From NCBI GenBank assembly GCA_003868215.1, contig QWDQ01000021.1:186001-250000 (forward strand): a DNA stretch of 64,000 nucleotides. Direction: 5' to 3'. Made by a program: the position numbers and the translations under genes. Numbering within the stretch: position 1 is the stretch's first letter; every line of letters begins with the position of its first letter. Below are positions 1 to 11,200 of the stretch, piece after piece. Under the pieces are notes generated by a model, which was not told the DNA's origin, ran no database searches, and saw only the letters and a program-made list of their open reading frames with translations. This DNA is from Pseudophaeomoniella oleicola. Its lineage: Eukaryota > Ascomycota > Eurotiomycetes > Phaeomoniellales > Phaeomoniellaceae.

Positions 1-645
1 CGCAGAAGCATCTATCTTTACACCTTTGACGTATTTCAACTGTTTTGGTTTCTGCCGCCGTCTCCCACTCTCGTGATTGCTTAGGCCGTTACTCAAAAGG
101 GTTTGAGGAAGCTCAAGTTGCCACTTGATCAAAGTCTTATCCTTGCTAACAGTGTACACATATGGAGCAGATATTGCTACACCAGTTGTAGCTTGAGTGT
201 CAGCACGAAACATTGTCCGTGAGAAAGCACTGATGTCGAGAGTTTTAGCGATGAGTCGATATTGGCGTCCTTTCGCCTCGTCCGCATCTTGCCTTAATCT
301 TGTTGCAATGATATCTCTGTCAACGTCCTTGGCGTCGAATCCTGCCTCATCTATGTCTTCCTTGATATTATCCAAATATCTCTGCGCTAGCCGTAGCCTT
401 TTCTCCGCGGCAGTCTCCTCTTCTTCCGCACTTGATCCTGATACCACAGAGCCTTGGTCTGAACCATCCTCATCGGACTCACTGCCGGATATTGACTCGT
501 CTCGTTCTTGCCGACGTTGGGGCTTCCTCGTCGCCGCATCGTCCCTGTCTGGCTCTACACCCCGCTTCTTTGCTGGCCTGCTGGGGTTGATCTCGGTCCT
601 CTTGCGTTTCCGCTGCGAAGCTGGAAGCGTGAAAAAAGAGGACAT
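1..645 (-). CDS. RRP9: U3 snoRNP component Rrp9 (U3-55K), N-terminal part, cut by window edge
   Basis: Rrp9 is the WD40 protein of the U3 small nucleolar RNP, which acts in the nucleolus in 18S pre-rRNA processing. The frame is open on the minus strand from the ATG at 643-645 to base 1, giving 215 residues. The start is MSSFFTLPASQRKRKR, a basic nuclear-localisation-like stretch, followed by a long Asp/Glu/Ser-rich linker. Then comes the family signature AEKRLRLAQRYLDNIKED, and the first WD40 blade begins near residue 165 (SAPYVYTVSKDKTLIKWQL). The remaining blades lie outside the window. The gene is divergent from PRE1, 316 bases away. The lysine/arginine-rich insertion near residue 195 is normal for fungal Rrp9. 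The identification rests on the pre-WD40 signature and the blade; I am confident. Confidence 0.88.
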   Translation of the reverse strand, partial: MSSFFTLPASQRKRKRTEINPSRPAKKRGVEPDRDDAATRKPQRRQERDESISGSESDEDGSDQGSVVSGSSAEEEETAAEKRLRLAQRYLDNIKEDIDEAGFDAKDVDRDIIATRLRQDADEAKGRQYRLIAKTLDISAFSRTMFRADTQATTGVAISAPYVYTVSKDKTLIKWQLELPQTLLSNGLSNHESGRRRQKPKQLKYVKGVKIDASA

Positions 646-961
646 CTTGTTGCAGTGATCCACGAGGGTATCACCTGGAAGACCTTCGACGAGTAACGTT
701 GTCGACCTCGCATAGGCGAACGGCACTGGCAGAGGTTCTCCAATTCTTCAAAAAAATAATAGCCCCATACAAAAATTCCAAGGCTCCTCGCCGCACCTTC
801 CCCGATTGATTGCAGTCTTGGTCAGTACGGTACAGTAGGCGTCACAGCTCCTGCGCGTCCGATCGTTCGACCTCAAGCTTAGCTGCACAGCTCTAAAGCC
901 TCAGCAGGTTCCAGTCATCTTTCCCTCCACAAAAAACAAAACCCTCAAACGGAGAATCATC
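646..961. promoter_or_regulatory. divergent RRP9 / PRE1 promoter
   Basis: These 316 bases hold the whole shared upstream region of a ribosome-biogenesis gene and a proteasome gene. The stretch just before PRE1 is rich in C and A (about 900-960), as in many fungal leaders. I found no Rpn4-type GGTGGCAAA element by eye. Confidence 0.5.
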
Positions 962-1715
962 ATGTAAGTCTCGGACCTTCAATCTCATCTAATAGACAAT
1001 CTGACGGTCTTAAGGGAGGTTCTTCTCGGCATCACTGGCCGTGACTTCACCATAATTGCAGCCTCTAAGGCCGCGATGCGTGGTGCAACAATCCTCAAGT
1101 CATCTGACGACAAGACCCGGCAACTGAACAAACACACTCTTATGGCGTTTTCAGGAGAGGCTGGCGATACCATACAATTTGCGGAATACATACAGGCGAA
1201 CGTTGCATTGTATACGATGCGCAATGAAACAGACCTCACTCCAAGTGCTGTTGCCAGTTTCGTTAGAGGAGAGCTAGCAAAGAGCCTGAGAAGCAGGAAG
1301 CCATATAACGTCAACTTGTTGCTTGGAGGTCTGGACCCCATCAGCGGCAAGCCCAGTCTGTACTGGTTAGATTACCTTGCGAGCGCAGCGAAGGTCCCAT
1401 ACGCAGCACATGGATATGCTCAGTGAGTCCCACAGATCAACGAGATGCTTAGGCTCCTTGTCGATCTCGTGCCACTTCTGATGATGGCAGTACTGACTCT
1501 ATTCATCTACTAGATACTACTGCCTGTCCATTCTCGACAAACACCATCATCCAGATATCTCTTTTGAGCAAGGCATGAAAATCTTTAGACTATGTACGGA
1601 TGAGCTCCAGAGACGGTTACCAATTGATTTCAAGGGAATGGTTGTCAAGGTCATCAAGAAGGATGGAATCCAGGAGCTCGAATACGATACTAGCAAACAG
1701 GTTCTGAGTGCATAG
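962..1715 (+). CDS. PRE1: 20S proteasome subunit beta type-4 (Pre1/PSMB2-like)
   Basis: This is a non-catalytic beta subunit of the 20S proteasome core. Three exons, 962-963, 1015-1422 and 1514-1715, encode 203 residues (yeast Pre1 has 198). The protein begins MEVLLGITGRDFTIIAASK, and continues with family blocks such as SSDDKTRQLNKHTLMAFSGE, GDTIQFAEYIQANV, SAVASFVRGELAKSLRSRKP and PYAAHGYAQYYCLSILDKHH. It lacks the N-terminal catalytic Thr, as expected for beta4. The start codon is split: AT lies in exon 1 and G is the first base of exon 2, with a 51-base GTAAGT...TTAAG intron at 964-1014 between them. Unspliced RNA reads ATG then TAA. The second intron is 1423-1513. The next ATG in exon 2 (1076) would drop about 20 conserved residues, so the split start is preferred. 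Identification is very secure; the first exon is inferred from splice signals. Confidence 0.93.
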
Positions 1716-2017
1716 GGAAGCTATAGGGCGTTTAACGTTTGTGCTAGGTTTCTCGTTTGCATGGAATCAATGGTGTAAAACATTTCAATACATTTTGATT
1801 CCTCGCTCTTGCCCGATCTCAATCGCTATAAGATAAGACTCATGATCCCGCCCAAAATCTAGACTGACCTGGTATCGGGTATTGATGCGGAACACCATGC
1901 TTGTAATACATTCTTGAAGACCAAGAACAAGACCAAACTTTCAAGTAGCAAACTCATTATAAAACCAATGTCCATGCAGTCATAATTGTATCCATCATTC
2001 ATAAGTGTTTGGCTGTA
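1716..2017. other. convergent 3' spacer PRE1 / Psh1-like gene
   Basis: About 300 bases between two converging genes. I see no gene; presumably it carries both 3' ends and polyadenylation signals. Confidence 0.5.
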
Positions 2018-3558
2018 TCAGGCTCGGTTTCGGCGAGACCTTGCACGTTGAGCTTGCCTTCTTGCTAGCCTATCAGCAGCCGGCCGTGGCGGAGATGGTG
2101 TGGCGAATGATGGCAGCTCTGAAGTCTCTGAAGCGTCTTCCTCAACCCCATTCTGGTCTACATCTCTCGCAGCCATTTCGCCCTCGTCATCGTCCTGTTC
2201 TTCTTCGTCGGAATCAGAGTCGATAATAACCCGAGGTCGTCTAGGATTTCGAGCCTGAGACTTTCTCGCCGGTGCGATAATCTCCTCATCTGTATCATCT
2301 TCTTCGGATTCGGCAGTATTGGTCGCGCCAAGAGCCGACGTGCCCGCAATCGCACTTGATACTGATATCGGTGACCTTGCGGATCTGGTAGTAACTGTAT
2401 CATCATCATCATCGGAATCTGCTTCTTGATCGTGAACGATGAAGTTATGTAAGTCTTCGGAGTCATCTTCCGAGTCATCTTCGTCGTCCTCTGTAGGTGG
2501 GTCCATTGATCCATATATCCTTCGACCGTACTCATGGAAGATGTTAACGTCCGAGTCAGAGTCGCTTGTGAGTGAGATCGCACTGGTCGGTGCACCGCCA
2601 GTATCACCGCGTCTGTGGTAATGGCGATATGGAGGCATCCTTATGTCGTGGTGAAGATCAAAGCCGTACCCAAATCCATCGTCATCCTCTAAGTCCATCT
2701 CCCCATCGAGTTCGGAGGGACGGTCATAGTCGGTTGAGAAGCTGTGATCATCATCATCTGAAAATGCAGCTGAGCCTGCAGCATCAAAACCACAGTGATT
2801 ACACAGGCCCTCCTCTAACTCCCAAGAACACATGGGGCATCGATCAACGCCATCCTCAAAGTCTCTGATGATTCCTCTGGGCAAATTGTCCCAAAAATTC
2901 ACCGTCTTGAATGCGCCCTTAAACAGACCTCCATTCGCTCCCTTGTCGTTCTTATCGTTTTCCACTAAACGCGCTTCGGCCAACATAGATTCATGATGTT
3001 CTTGAAGAGTTTCGTCCCGTGGCAGTAGTTCAGTGCGGCTGACGAACATATGTACTAACTCTCGCAGCTGGTCCCCGTTAACGACCTAACATTAATCAAA
3101 ACTAATTTACGTACCAGGTAATTCGGTGCTGGCTGGACTTTGACTTCTGCACGACAGTCCGGACACGTACTGCGCTTGTGGCGGTTCGTCTTGCTCGTGA
3201 ACCATTCTGAGAGACACTACCCAAACGCTGTTAGATGAGGTGCGCGAGAATACACATGGAGCGATCTCACCGAGTAACAGTACGTATGCCCACAGTTCCC
3301 AAGGGAAAACGGCTCGTATAAGGGGCGAATACAAATCTTGCACATCACAAGATTTCGCATGTCATCAACATGCGTCTGAAAGGCGTTTAAGAGCGCAGAG
3401 TTCGAATCCACGGTTCGCATAGTGGGCGATGCCATTGGCTCTGCTAGTTGAGTTGTAAAGTCTAGGGGTTTGGACTGTTGCTCCGAAATGATATCTCGAT
3501 GTAGTGGCGGCCCGTCGATCGCACGAGGTCGAGAAGGTCTACCTGAAGGCCGAAACAT
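2018..3558 (-). CDS. RING-finger E3 ubiquitin ligase, Psh1-like
   Basis: Three exons (3558-3271, 3216-3115, 3067-2018) encode 479 residues. A C3HC4 RING spans residues 73-117: CKIC, then C89, H91, C94, C97 and CPDC at 114-117. It is followed by VQPAPNYLLRELVHMF, a hallmark of fungal Psh1-type ligases. Further on, a CPMCSWELEE...CNHC motif (two CxxC pairs) probably forms a second zinc site. The C-terminal half is extremely rich in Asp, Glu and Ser and ends in a basic tail. Yeast Psh1 ubiquitinates mislocalised centromeric histone Cse4; that substrate is an inference here, and the acidic tail would suit histone binding. Introns are 3217-3270 (54 bases) and 3068-3114 (47 bases, TTAAC branch). 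I start at the ATG at 3556-3558, the first in frame; an additional upstream exon cannot be excluded. Confidence 0.8.
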
Positions 3559-4264
3559 TTCCAGTTCGACCTTTTCCCGTACGGCACGCAAATATACAGC
3601 AGCCTAATGGCTGGTAATCTGATGGTCCAGCGAAGAAAGTCAAAGTATCAGCTGGGAAAATGGCCAGGCAAGCAATGTTGAGAATCACGCAGCGTGAGAC
3701 TCGTGTCTCAATACAATAACTGCGGCGGAGTACAGTAAGATTTGTAAATCTCCGCGTATTGAAACCTCGCCAACAACGATAGGCCGCCAAGACTGTCGTA
3801 CAGAATCGACAAGGATTTGAAGAACTTCAACGTCCACTCTTTCCAACTTCACCTTAATGAGGTATCCTTCATGGAATGAAATGTATCACATAGTTAAACA
3901 GGGTAGTTGCTTCGCTAGACAGAAGCTCTCTCTATATCTTCAAGCCGCTCTTTATCCAAAGCCAGCATATGAGAAACCTACATTGGCCTCACCTTTTGCT
4001 ACAACGTTTCATTCAACATCGGAATGGTCTTACAGGTCAGTCACAAGATTGGACTCGGAACCAGTGATGAGGTATAGAATAATTATCTGCATTCAAAGAT
4101 CTAAATCCAGGACAATATCATATAAACCACGATATTAAGCCGTATGCGACACAGCAAGTCACCTGAAACAGCTGCTGCTTGTTCGTGATGTACACCATGC
4201 AATTTCAAACTTCATCGCCAAAGCAACCAAAAAAAGAGATTCGTCATCATGCCAACGCACATGC
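3559..4264. other. intergenic
   Basis: About 700 bases upstream of the Psh1-like gene and downstream of the dioxygenase gene. Short open frames exist on both strands but none has family features. Nothing else recognised. Confidence 0.4.
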
Positions 4265-5488
4265 TTAGTTTGTCTCCTCGTTGGAGGATGTGCGAGCCTT
4301 CTTCCTTGAACTAGCTTTAAGATCTGCTGAGAGGAGATGGCTGTCGTCACAGAATCCTTTCGTAACCAATGCTTCGTCCACCATCTCTCGGTTCATTGCG
4401 ACAAGGAAATTTTCTTGCTCCTTTATGAATGCTTTGGTTTGGTTGGTGTCAAAGGTGCGACGCGCACGCTTGCGCTCCCGAATGTCTTTCAGATGGGCCC
4501 GGATACGCTCTTCCAGGATCTCCAACCGATATTCGCTGTATTGAAAATATAATTCCTTCAGATCCGAGATAGGTCTTACTGTGGTCAAGACTGTGTCGTC
4601 CTTAATCATGGCTGACTTTGGACGGAATGATGTGACCATGGTGATGCGCTCGGTGGCGCCAAGAGCACGAAGAGCTTGATGCTCGATATATCGGCCTTGC
4701 AGCACGACAGCGCAGCCCTTTGATGCGTTAGTGCAACTTCAACCATAGGGTTCCAAGGAACTTACCATCTGAGGGCCACGAACTTTCCTGACTTCGCCGG
4801 TACCGGTACGTAGGGCCGTCTCACCACCGATCATATGCGTGCAGTCGCTCAACATCAAAACGCAGACGAAAGGGTATGCATCAGTGTGCCAGTCAACGAT
4901 TGGTGCGTCATCTTCGTAGGGACACCCAGCGACACCCTCGTCTGCTTGGCGTGCCTCTTTTTCAGCGAGTGCTGCAAGAGCCTCCTCCTTCTGCTCTTCA
5001 GATTGCATGGAAATGTTGATGTGTCCAATCTCAAAGTCCATTTCGGGAACAAGCTCGACGCCTGCCACCTTGGAAATGATTTCGAGAGTCTTGGGGTTCC
5101 TCCAAGCGTCGTAAATGAAAGGAGCATACTCGGGAGCAAAACCTCGAAGCTGGCATTGGGAGAGGTTGCTAGAGTACTGGCAGTTTTCCCAGACGCCCTT
5201 GCTGAGAACTTCTCCTCTCATCTGTCGGATTGCTTCAGGAGAGAACAGAGGGAATGGCTCAGAGACTGCAACTGGGGAGATACCAGTGCCTTCTGGCAGT
5301 CCGAGTTCCTTCATCGTGTAGGTCTTCGGGACCTCATCAAAAGCAACATGCTTCTCTGCATCGAAGGGGACCTTGTTGACTGCAGCATTGCTTGCAGTAT
5401 CAATCAAAGCCCTTTTCCGGTTGGGACCTTCGAGAGGCTCGAATGTTGGCTGAGCCGCTCCCATAGCGAGGACATCTGCTGAAGCCAT
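4265..5488 (-). CDS. 2-oxoglutarate/Fe(II)-dependent dioxygenase family protein
   Basis: Two exons (5488-4766, 4717-4265) encode 391 residues. The intron 4718-4765 is 48 bases with a clear CACTAAC branch site. The fold signature is present: an HTD iron-binding pair at residues 201-203 in DWHTDAYPFVCVLMLSD, a distal His near 254 in GRYIEHQALR, and an Arg near 265 suited to 2-oxoglutarate binding (GATERITMVTSFRPK). GGETAL after the first beta strand is also typical of the double-stranded beta helix. Downstream is a charged helical tail (residues about 290-370) rich in Arg, Glu and Lys. No signal peptide is seen, so it is probably cytosolic or nuclear. It belongs to a conserved but uncharacterised fungal family; the substrate is unknown. 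The start at 5486-5488 gives a good N-terminus with no better upstream ATG. Confidence 0.82.
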
Positions 5489-7221
5489 GATGATATTGAT
5501 GCAGTTCTTGGTATGTCAACCTTGTCAGTGTATACAAGGGAGGGAATATATCTTGATATCGACGATGGCTTCTTGAAATCAAGTGTGGAAAGTGAAGCAA
5601 GATATATAGAATTATCCCTGAGAGCCGTCCCTTCCGCTGACAGGCTGTCGTTTGTTTTCCTTTTTCAGTTGTTCCCTTCCATGGAGAACAGCAAAGGAGG
5701 CACTGGTACTAGCAGAGACGAGGGCTCCGGCCAATCTTCGATCGCTCACTAGACAAGCTTCACCGAGGGTCACCGAACGTTGATAGTGCAATGCTGTATT
5801 GCCCAACCTTGACGGAATCCATCGCAGGGACTCTAGGCGAATTCTATTGAGGTGTGGAGGGGCTCTATCTTGCCGTCTAGAACTAGGTCATTCTCACATC
5901 TATGGGGAGAGTCTTATCGGATAATCCAAGGCGATAGAAGCGCTTCATGGTCCCGGTCAATGGTCTGTTTCAATATTCGGGCCTGCAAGATCAGCACCGT
6001 TATCGCACTGAGCATCATACAGATGGCTGCTGCGGTGGAGAAGGTTTGCGTCAAAGCTGAATGGAAATTGTTCCTCTCTTTGGTTTGGTATCGCATTTCT
6101 CCACGTCCATTTCCGTTCCTTGAACCGCGCTCGGTATTATTTGCACATGCCCACTCACCATCGAGTTTCATCTGCTTGCAGTCGTTGTGGGTTCGGGCTC
6201 ATGAACTACGAAGCATCAATGAATGGATGTGGATTCAGCAGCCAAAACCACGCCTCACACGCGTGTAGAAATCATTTACTCCTACGGCACGATACATCTC
6301 ACGTGGAACGGAAATCTCAGCCAACCTGGAAAGGATAGCTTACGATCGTTTCTTTACCATGACTTCGCCTCGCCCTTCAGAGACGAATATGTCGACGGGA
6401 TGATTAGGAATGTGAGGTGTGGATGGAAATTGGGCATCTGGCGTCTATCTGTCTGATGTCTCCACAAACGTTATCATACTTCCCAGTTCCAAGAACTTTA
6501 TGGACTTTTTGACCTATTTTGGGACAAGAGCCGTGGATAATTCTGCTCATCCCTTTGTCGATCTTCGATAATGACGAGTGGGACAACGAGTAGAACATCG
6601 TTCGAAGCGTCAACAAGGTCATTGAAATGCTGAATAGAACATCATTCTGCATCAATCGAAACGACGTTGGCACTCAGTAAGACAGCTGTCATTTGCCAAC
6701 CCGGCATATGCAGCCAGCCTACACACATGCTGCGTGCAGTGCACTACTTGGTGCTTAGTCAAGGGTTGATACATTGCACATGGCAGACCTGTCACACCGC
6801 TCAATCATGACTTATCTAGCTGCCTTAAATCTTCTATCTATTCATACAGTTAGCTGTGAGCAATATCTGTACTGCGTACGTACATGATGTCTTCAGTCAA
6901 GCTTTCCATCTAGGATGAGGGAGAAACTTTCCATAATCATCAGGAATCACTCGCGAGGATGGAAACCATCATACTGTACGAGGGTACAATGCCTTAGAAG
7001 TTGGACCTACGCCAATCCGGATCAGCCTCCAAAGGTTCCTGTAAAAACATTGTGATTCAAGATGCAGCGAGATAAGAGAGAGATAAGATCTAGAAACCCC
7101 GCCGTTTACTCCAAATAAATCTTGGCGGTTGCCAAGATATGGAAATATTGGAGATGTTGTTGTGCAGTAGAGAACCACCTCTTAACGATAGTTACGTATC
7201 CCATCCAACGTTGTCACCAAG
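5489..7221. other. long gene-poor stretch between dioxygenase and COX23
   Basis: 1.7 kb without a gene I can support. Several short open frames (up to 138 codons at 5852-6268) lack conserved motifs, coding-like composition or splice partners. The segment 6660-6900 is enriched in short inverted motifs such as GTACGTAC. It must contain the dioxygenase promoter at the left and the COX23 promoter at the right. It may also hold a non-coding transcript or decayed sequence, but I cannot identify one. Confidence 0.4.
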
Positions 7222-7684
7222 ATGGCGGGGGCAGCGTCTGTGGAGGAGGTTAAGACAGTCAAGGACGATTCAAAGGCAGAAGATGGGACTTGGGAGAAAT
7301 CTCAGAAAAACTTCGAAGCGTGTGTAGATGATTGAGCTTTAACACTGAGCTGTCTCACTAATTGCACCAGCAAGCGCATGTCCGAATACTACGACCCTTG
7401 CCAAGAGTTTGCAAACAGAAGCATAAAGTGTCTGCATCGAAATGGCGGCGACAGGTCGATGTGCACCGATTACTTCCAGTAAGTTCTATCACCGCGCAAC
7501 GTGTACACAGACGTGTACACAGCGTACTCTGCAGAACAATTGAGGAGCATCTCACACGCTAAGATTCGGTTGGGGTTTGAGTATATCATGATGAAGGCTA
7601 ACTCCAAGCTCTAGGGCGTACAGAGACTGTAAGAAAGAATGGGTAGGCCATTCTGGAACCGCAGTTCTACCGCACGAAAGCTGA
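7222..7684 (+). CDS. COX23: mitochondrial cytochrome c oxidase assembly factor Cox23 (twin CX9C)
   Basis: This small three-exon gene (7222-7319, 7371-7478, 7615-7684) encodes 91 residues. Cox23 is a mitochondrial intermembrane-space protein needed for cytochrome oxidase assembly and probably imported by the Mia40 relay. The CHCH domain is clear: [11 protein letters not shown], then C-TDYFQAYRD-C, two perfect CX9C pairs separated by [10 protein letters not shown]. The first block is preceded by RMSEYYDP, typical of Cox23. The N-terminus is short, hydrophilic and rich in Lys and Glu. Intron 7320-7370 (51 bases, GTGTGT donor, CTAAT branch) and intron 7479-7614 (136 bases, GTAAGT donor, GCTAAC branch) keep the frame. 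The reading frame is split into pieces too short to stand out alone. The ATG lies in CCAAGATGG. The call is strong; the alternative is another CHCH protein such as Cmc-type, but the SEYYDPCQ block favours Cox23. Confidence 0.9.
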
Positions 7685-8296
7685 CAGGTGACTTTAGACT
7701 GCTCAAAGAGCTGCAGCAAAGAAAGGAAGTTGGTTAGGGTCATCGTGAAACCGCTTGAGTAGCGACTTTACTCTCCGTATTCGACATGTACATTATGGAA
7801 TGATAACAGAATGGAGCACATGATTTGGGACGCCGGAGTGTGCATATTGTGGTTGATTGCTGAAGCTTCGTGGCTGCAACTTTTACCCCAAAGTGGTTAT
7901 AGATGTTGGCCGTCATATTCCTCCGTGGGTGGGCCTCTGTAGGTTTCGTGAGTGAGCTTCTCCCGGTGAAGAAGTCGCAATTTCTCGCTACACCCATGAG
8001 CGATTCAAGGAAGGAAATGCGACCTTGCGTAGCAGGTCAACCTCTGACCCTCCATATAGGTCGTACCGCGGTGAACAGTAAACAACATCTCTCTGGCGAA
8101 AACTGACTGTTCAATTTGAGCATTGTTTTCACGTAATGCGCACCGTAATTTGGTGCCAGCAGTCTAACTTGACTCTCCTACAGTATTGGTTGGTGGAGTG
8201 TTCTGATATTGCCGCAGTAGTCGATGTGAAATGACGTCCCACACTACAGGTGGGAGTTGACCCAAATTTCACAGATGTAAACGTTGCGCCGCTGAA
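7685..8296. other. intergenic COX23 / NAA25
   Basis: About 600 bases holding the 3' end of COX23 and the promoter of the NatB subunit gene. No gene or repeat recognised. Confidence 0.4.
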
Positions 8297-11200
8297 ATGT
8301 CCACTACTACTCAGCGGCGTCTTAAGCCTATCCAGGACCATATAGACAATGGCAATTGGAAGCAGGCATTGCAGCTTTGTGAGAAGTATCAGAAGAAGGG
8401 CGAAAAGTCTGAAGCATTCCTGGTAGAAATGCCCCTCCTCCGCGCTACACGTCCTCGGTCTAATTGAACTGTAGGCCACCAGAGCCTTTGTACTTGCCAA
8501 TCAGCTAGATGAAAAGCAGCAGAAGCAGGGAAAAGATGCACTGCTGCAGCTATGCGATCAGACTCCTCCCATCACTGACGAAGACACCATTCTTCAACTC
8601 GATACTGCGCTGACGGACCTCAATCTCGGAAGAGATCGATCAGTGAAGCTATGGGAACGAGCGGCTTCTGCCAGGGCAGGCGATAAGGAGCTGTTAGAGA
8701 AATGGCTGGCACGCGCAGTATCAGAGCAGTATTGGCTCAGCGCTCAGAAGGTGTGGTCATAATTGCTCCGTCAGACCGAATCGAGCTTGGACAAGAGACT
8801 GACCTCAGATCAACCGGCAGGCGGCCATGATGTTACGGAAACACTTCCCAACCGAGAGGCAATACGAGTTCTGGGTCATATTCATGTGTTATCGAATACA
8901 TAAGGATGTCAACAATGATGGTCGCACCCGTACCTTATTCGGGACTATGGCTTACAAGATGCTTGCCAAAGCAGCGTCGGAGACACCGGTTGTTACCGAA
9001 CAACAAGTGCGCACTTGCATGATGCTTTCAAATTCCTACTGACCTATACAGGCTGAGATCAGCTCCGGCAAGGCGATCCACACGCCTGATGAACTCGCCC
9101 TGCTTGTTTCTGTCTATAACGATCTAGGCTATTGCAAGGAAGCCCTGTCTCTCCTCCAAAGCGAGAACCTTGGTATACAATCTCGAGTAGCAAAGCTAGA
9201 TCCACTCGTGTTCAGGGACTTAGTGCTTGTCACATTGCAGAATTCCGATAGTCACGAAGATGTGGCAAGGTTGTGTCATTTGCTGATAGGCCTCGGTGAC
9301 CAAAAGGCCTTGGATCGTTCGCAAACCATTAGCATTCCTTATGCCCAAAATTCTCGTATGTGGTCGGTTTTGGTTGATGCCACCTTGGAATGCAATCGGC
9401 CAGAGTAAGAGTGCCAACCCTATGGGAGATTACTGGTCTTAACATGGACACAGAGCGGCCGAAAATTTGCAACGTCTGATCGAGAATTACCGCATGGAGT
9501 ATCCAATGTCACGCCATGCTTACAAAGCCTATCTTCAGTTGCTCACGAAAAGGGTAGAGCGAAGACAGGATGTTGGTGACGCATTACTCGTAACGTGCAA
9601 GGACATATTTTCTTCCAACTATGACAAACCCACTGCGGTCAGTGGCATACGCAACGCTGCAATATGTCTAGATGAAGATGCATCAGCAGACTTCGTTATG
9701 TACTGCAAGCAGTATCACCAGAAGGCAGTGGGAGCAACAAGACCATGGGATTCGTTTGCAGCCGCAAATGCCCTTCAGCTTATTTACATGCTTAATCTGT
9801 CTCGGACGGCGGACTCTGCCGGAATCTACATGTTCGCTTTGCAATGCCTTTCTGTCGCCGCGCAATGGACCGAGGAAGGCGAAGAAATCCCACAACCTAT
9901 GGTCTCGATCCTGCTCACAGGTATTGCCAGCCTTGTTAGAGTCGCCACCGAAAATGAAAACAGCGCCGGGGCTACAGATGATAGCACTCCCAAGTCGCTA
10001 TGGCTGCTATACAGTTTTTTGGTTGCGCGTTTTGCGAACTCTCGGTCATCCCCTAATTATGAAGTCCAACTTCTGGTGCTCCGTTTATCACAAGTCCTAG
10101 GCATGTCTACGATCACCTTGAAAGTTGCACAGCAGTTGAGCATCAAAAATTTACAATGGGACACGTTTGCCCATACTTTCTTAACCAGGGTTTCTACCAT
10201 CCACCCGCAAAATGCCTATGGCGCTCGCTCGACGAATGAAACATACCTAAGCCCGCAGTCAGCTTTATACTCGGCAGCGGTACTCTATCAAAGGTCAGAG
10301 GATACTTCAACAAACGCAATGATGCAAGGTTTGCATCAACAGGCATATCGAAATGCCGACGAAGTAATCGAGTTTACCAACAAGCTGAAGGACAGCATCT
10401 GCCGCAAAATATACTATGTTGAATCCCAACGTGTCAAGAGATTGATTGGATCTGCTGGGGGTTGGAAAGAATGTCAGTAGAAGGTATTTGTGCTTCTTGA
10501 ACGACAGCTGATGACGTTGACAGATACGGTGCCGTCTGCTGACCAACGATTGTTTACATTCTTTCCCAACCGGGAACACCCTGAACAGCGGACAACGGAG
10601 GAACGACTCCGTTGTGGTCCATTACCTAAGGTATATACGTATCCTCTTTCTGCGCAGGCTAAACTCACATGTTCTAGGAAGCTTGGGTTAACCTGATGCT
10701 TGCGTGTGACCGTTGTTATCAGCTTGTATATGAAGGTCCTAGCAGTGCAGTATTCGCCGATGAGAATGCCTCATCTGCGTTCCTGTCCTATATATTGGAC
10801 GCAGGTTCAGTAATCGATAATTTGTTCCTCGAAGCTACGACTCCAGAGCGACTGACTGCGGAATTGCAATTGCATGTTGGCTGTGCGGCAGTGGCCTTTG
10901 GGGCATGCAAAAAGGGCTATACTCTGAAGGACGCCCATGAAACTCCTAGAGACAGCGCACCCGCTGCCGAGCTTCTACTTGAAAATATGATTCGGAGCCT
11001 GATCGAAGAATTGGAGAGATTTGAGAATAACGAGGAGATTCGTCGTGCTGATGGTTTGTTTGTCTTCGGCAACGCGAGCGCGAAGCCTGTTTGTGGTCCA
11101 CAGTGGTCTTATTTCCACCACGCCTATAGCATCTTGGATGGTCTCAAGTTCGTCTCGCAATTCGTAGCCTTCGCTGACGCGATACAAAAAATGCCCACGC

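Noticed and set aside
3390-3415. A tRNA T-arm-like GTTCGAATCC
   Set aside because: It lies inside the conserved first exon of the Psh1-like gene; no D-arm or acceptor pairing is found.
5852-6268. 138-codon plus-strand frame
   Set aside because: No recognised motif, mixed composition, unlikely codon pattern; probably chance.
10473-10523. Stop near 10480 read as the end of NAA25
   Set aside because: A GTCAGT...GACAG intron removes it and the downstream exons continue in the family-like frame to a normal full length.
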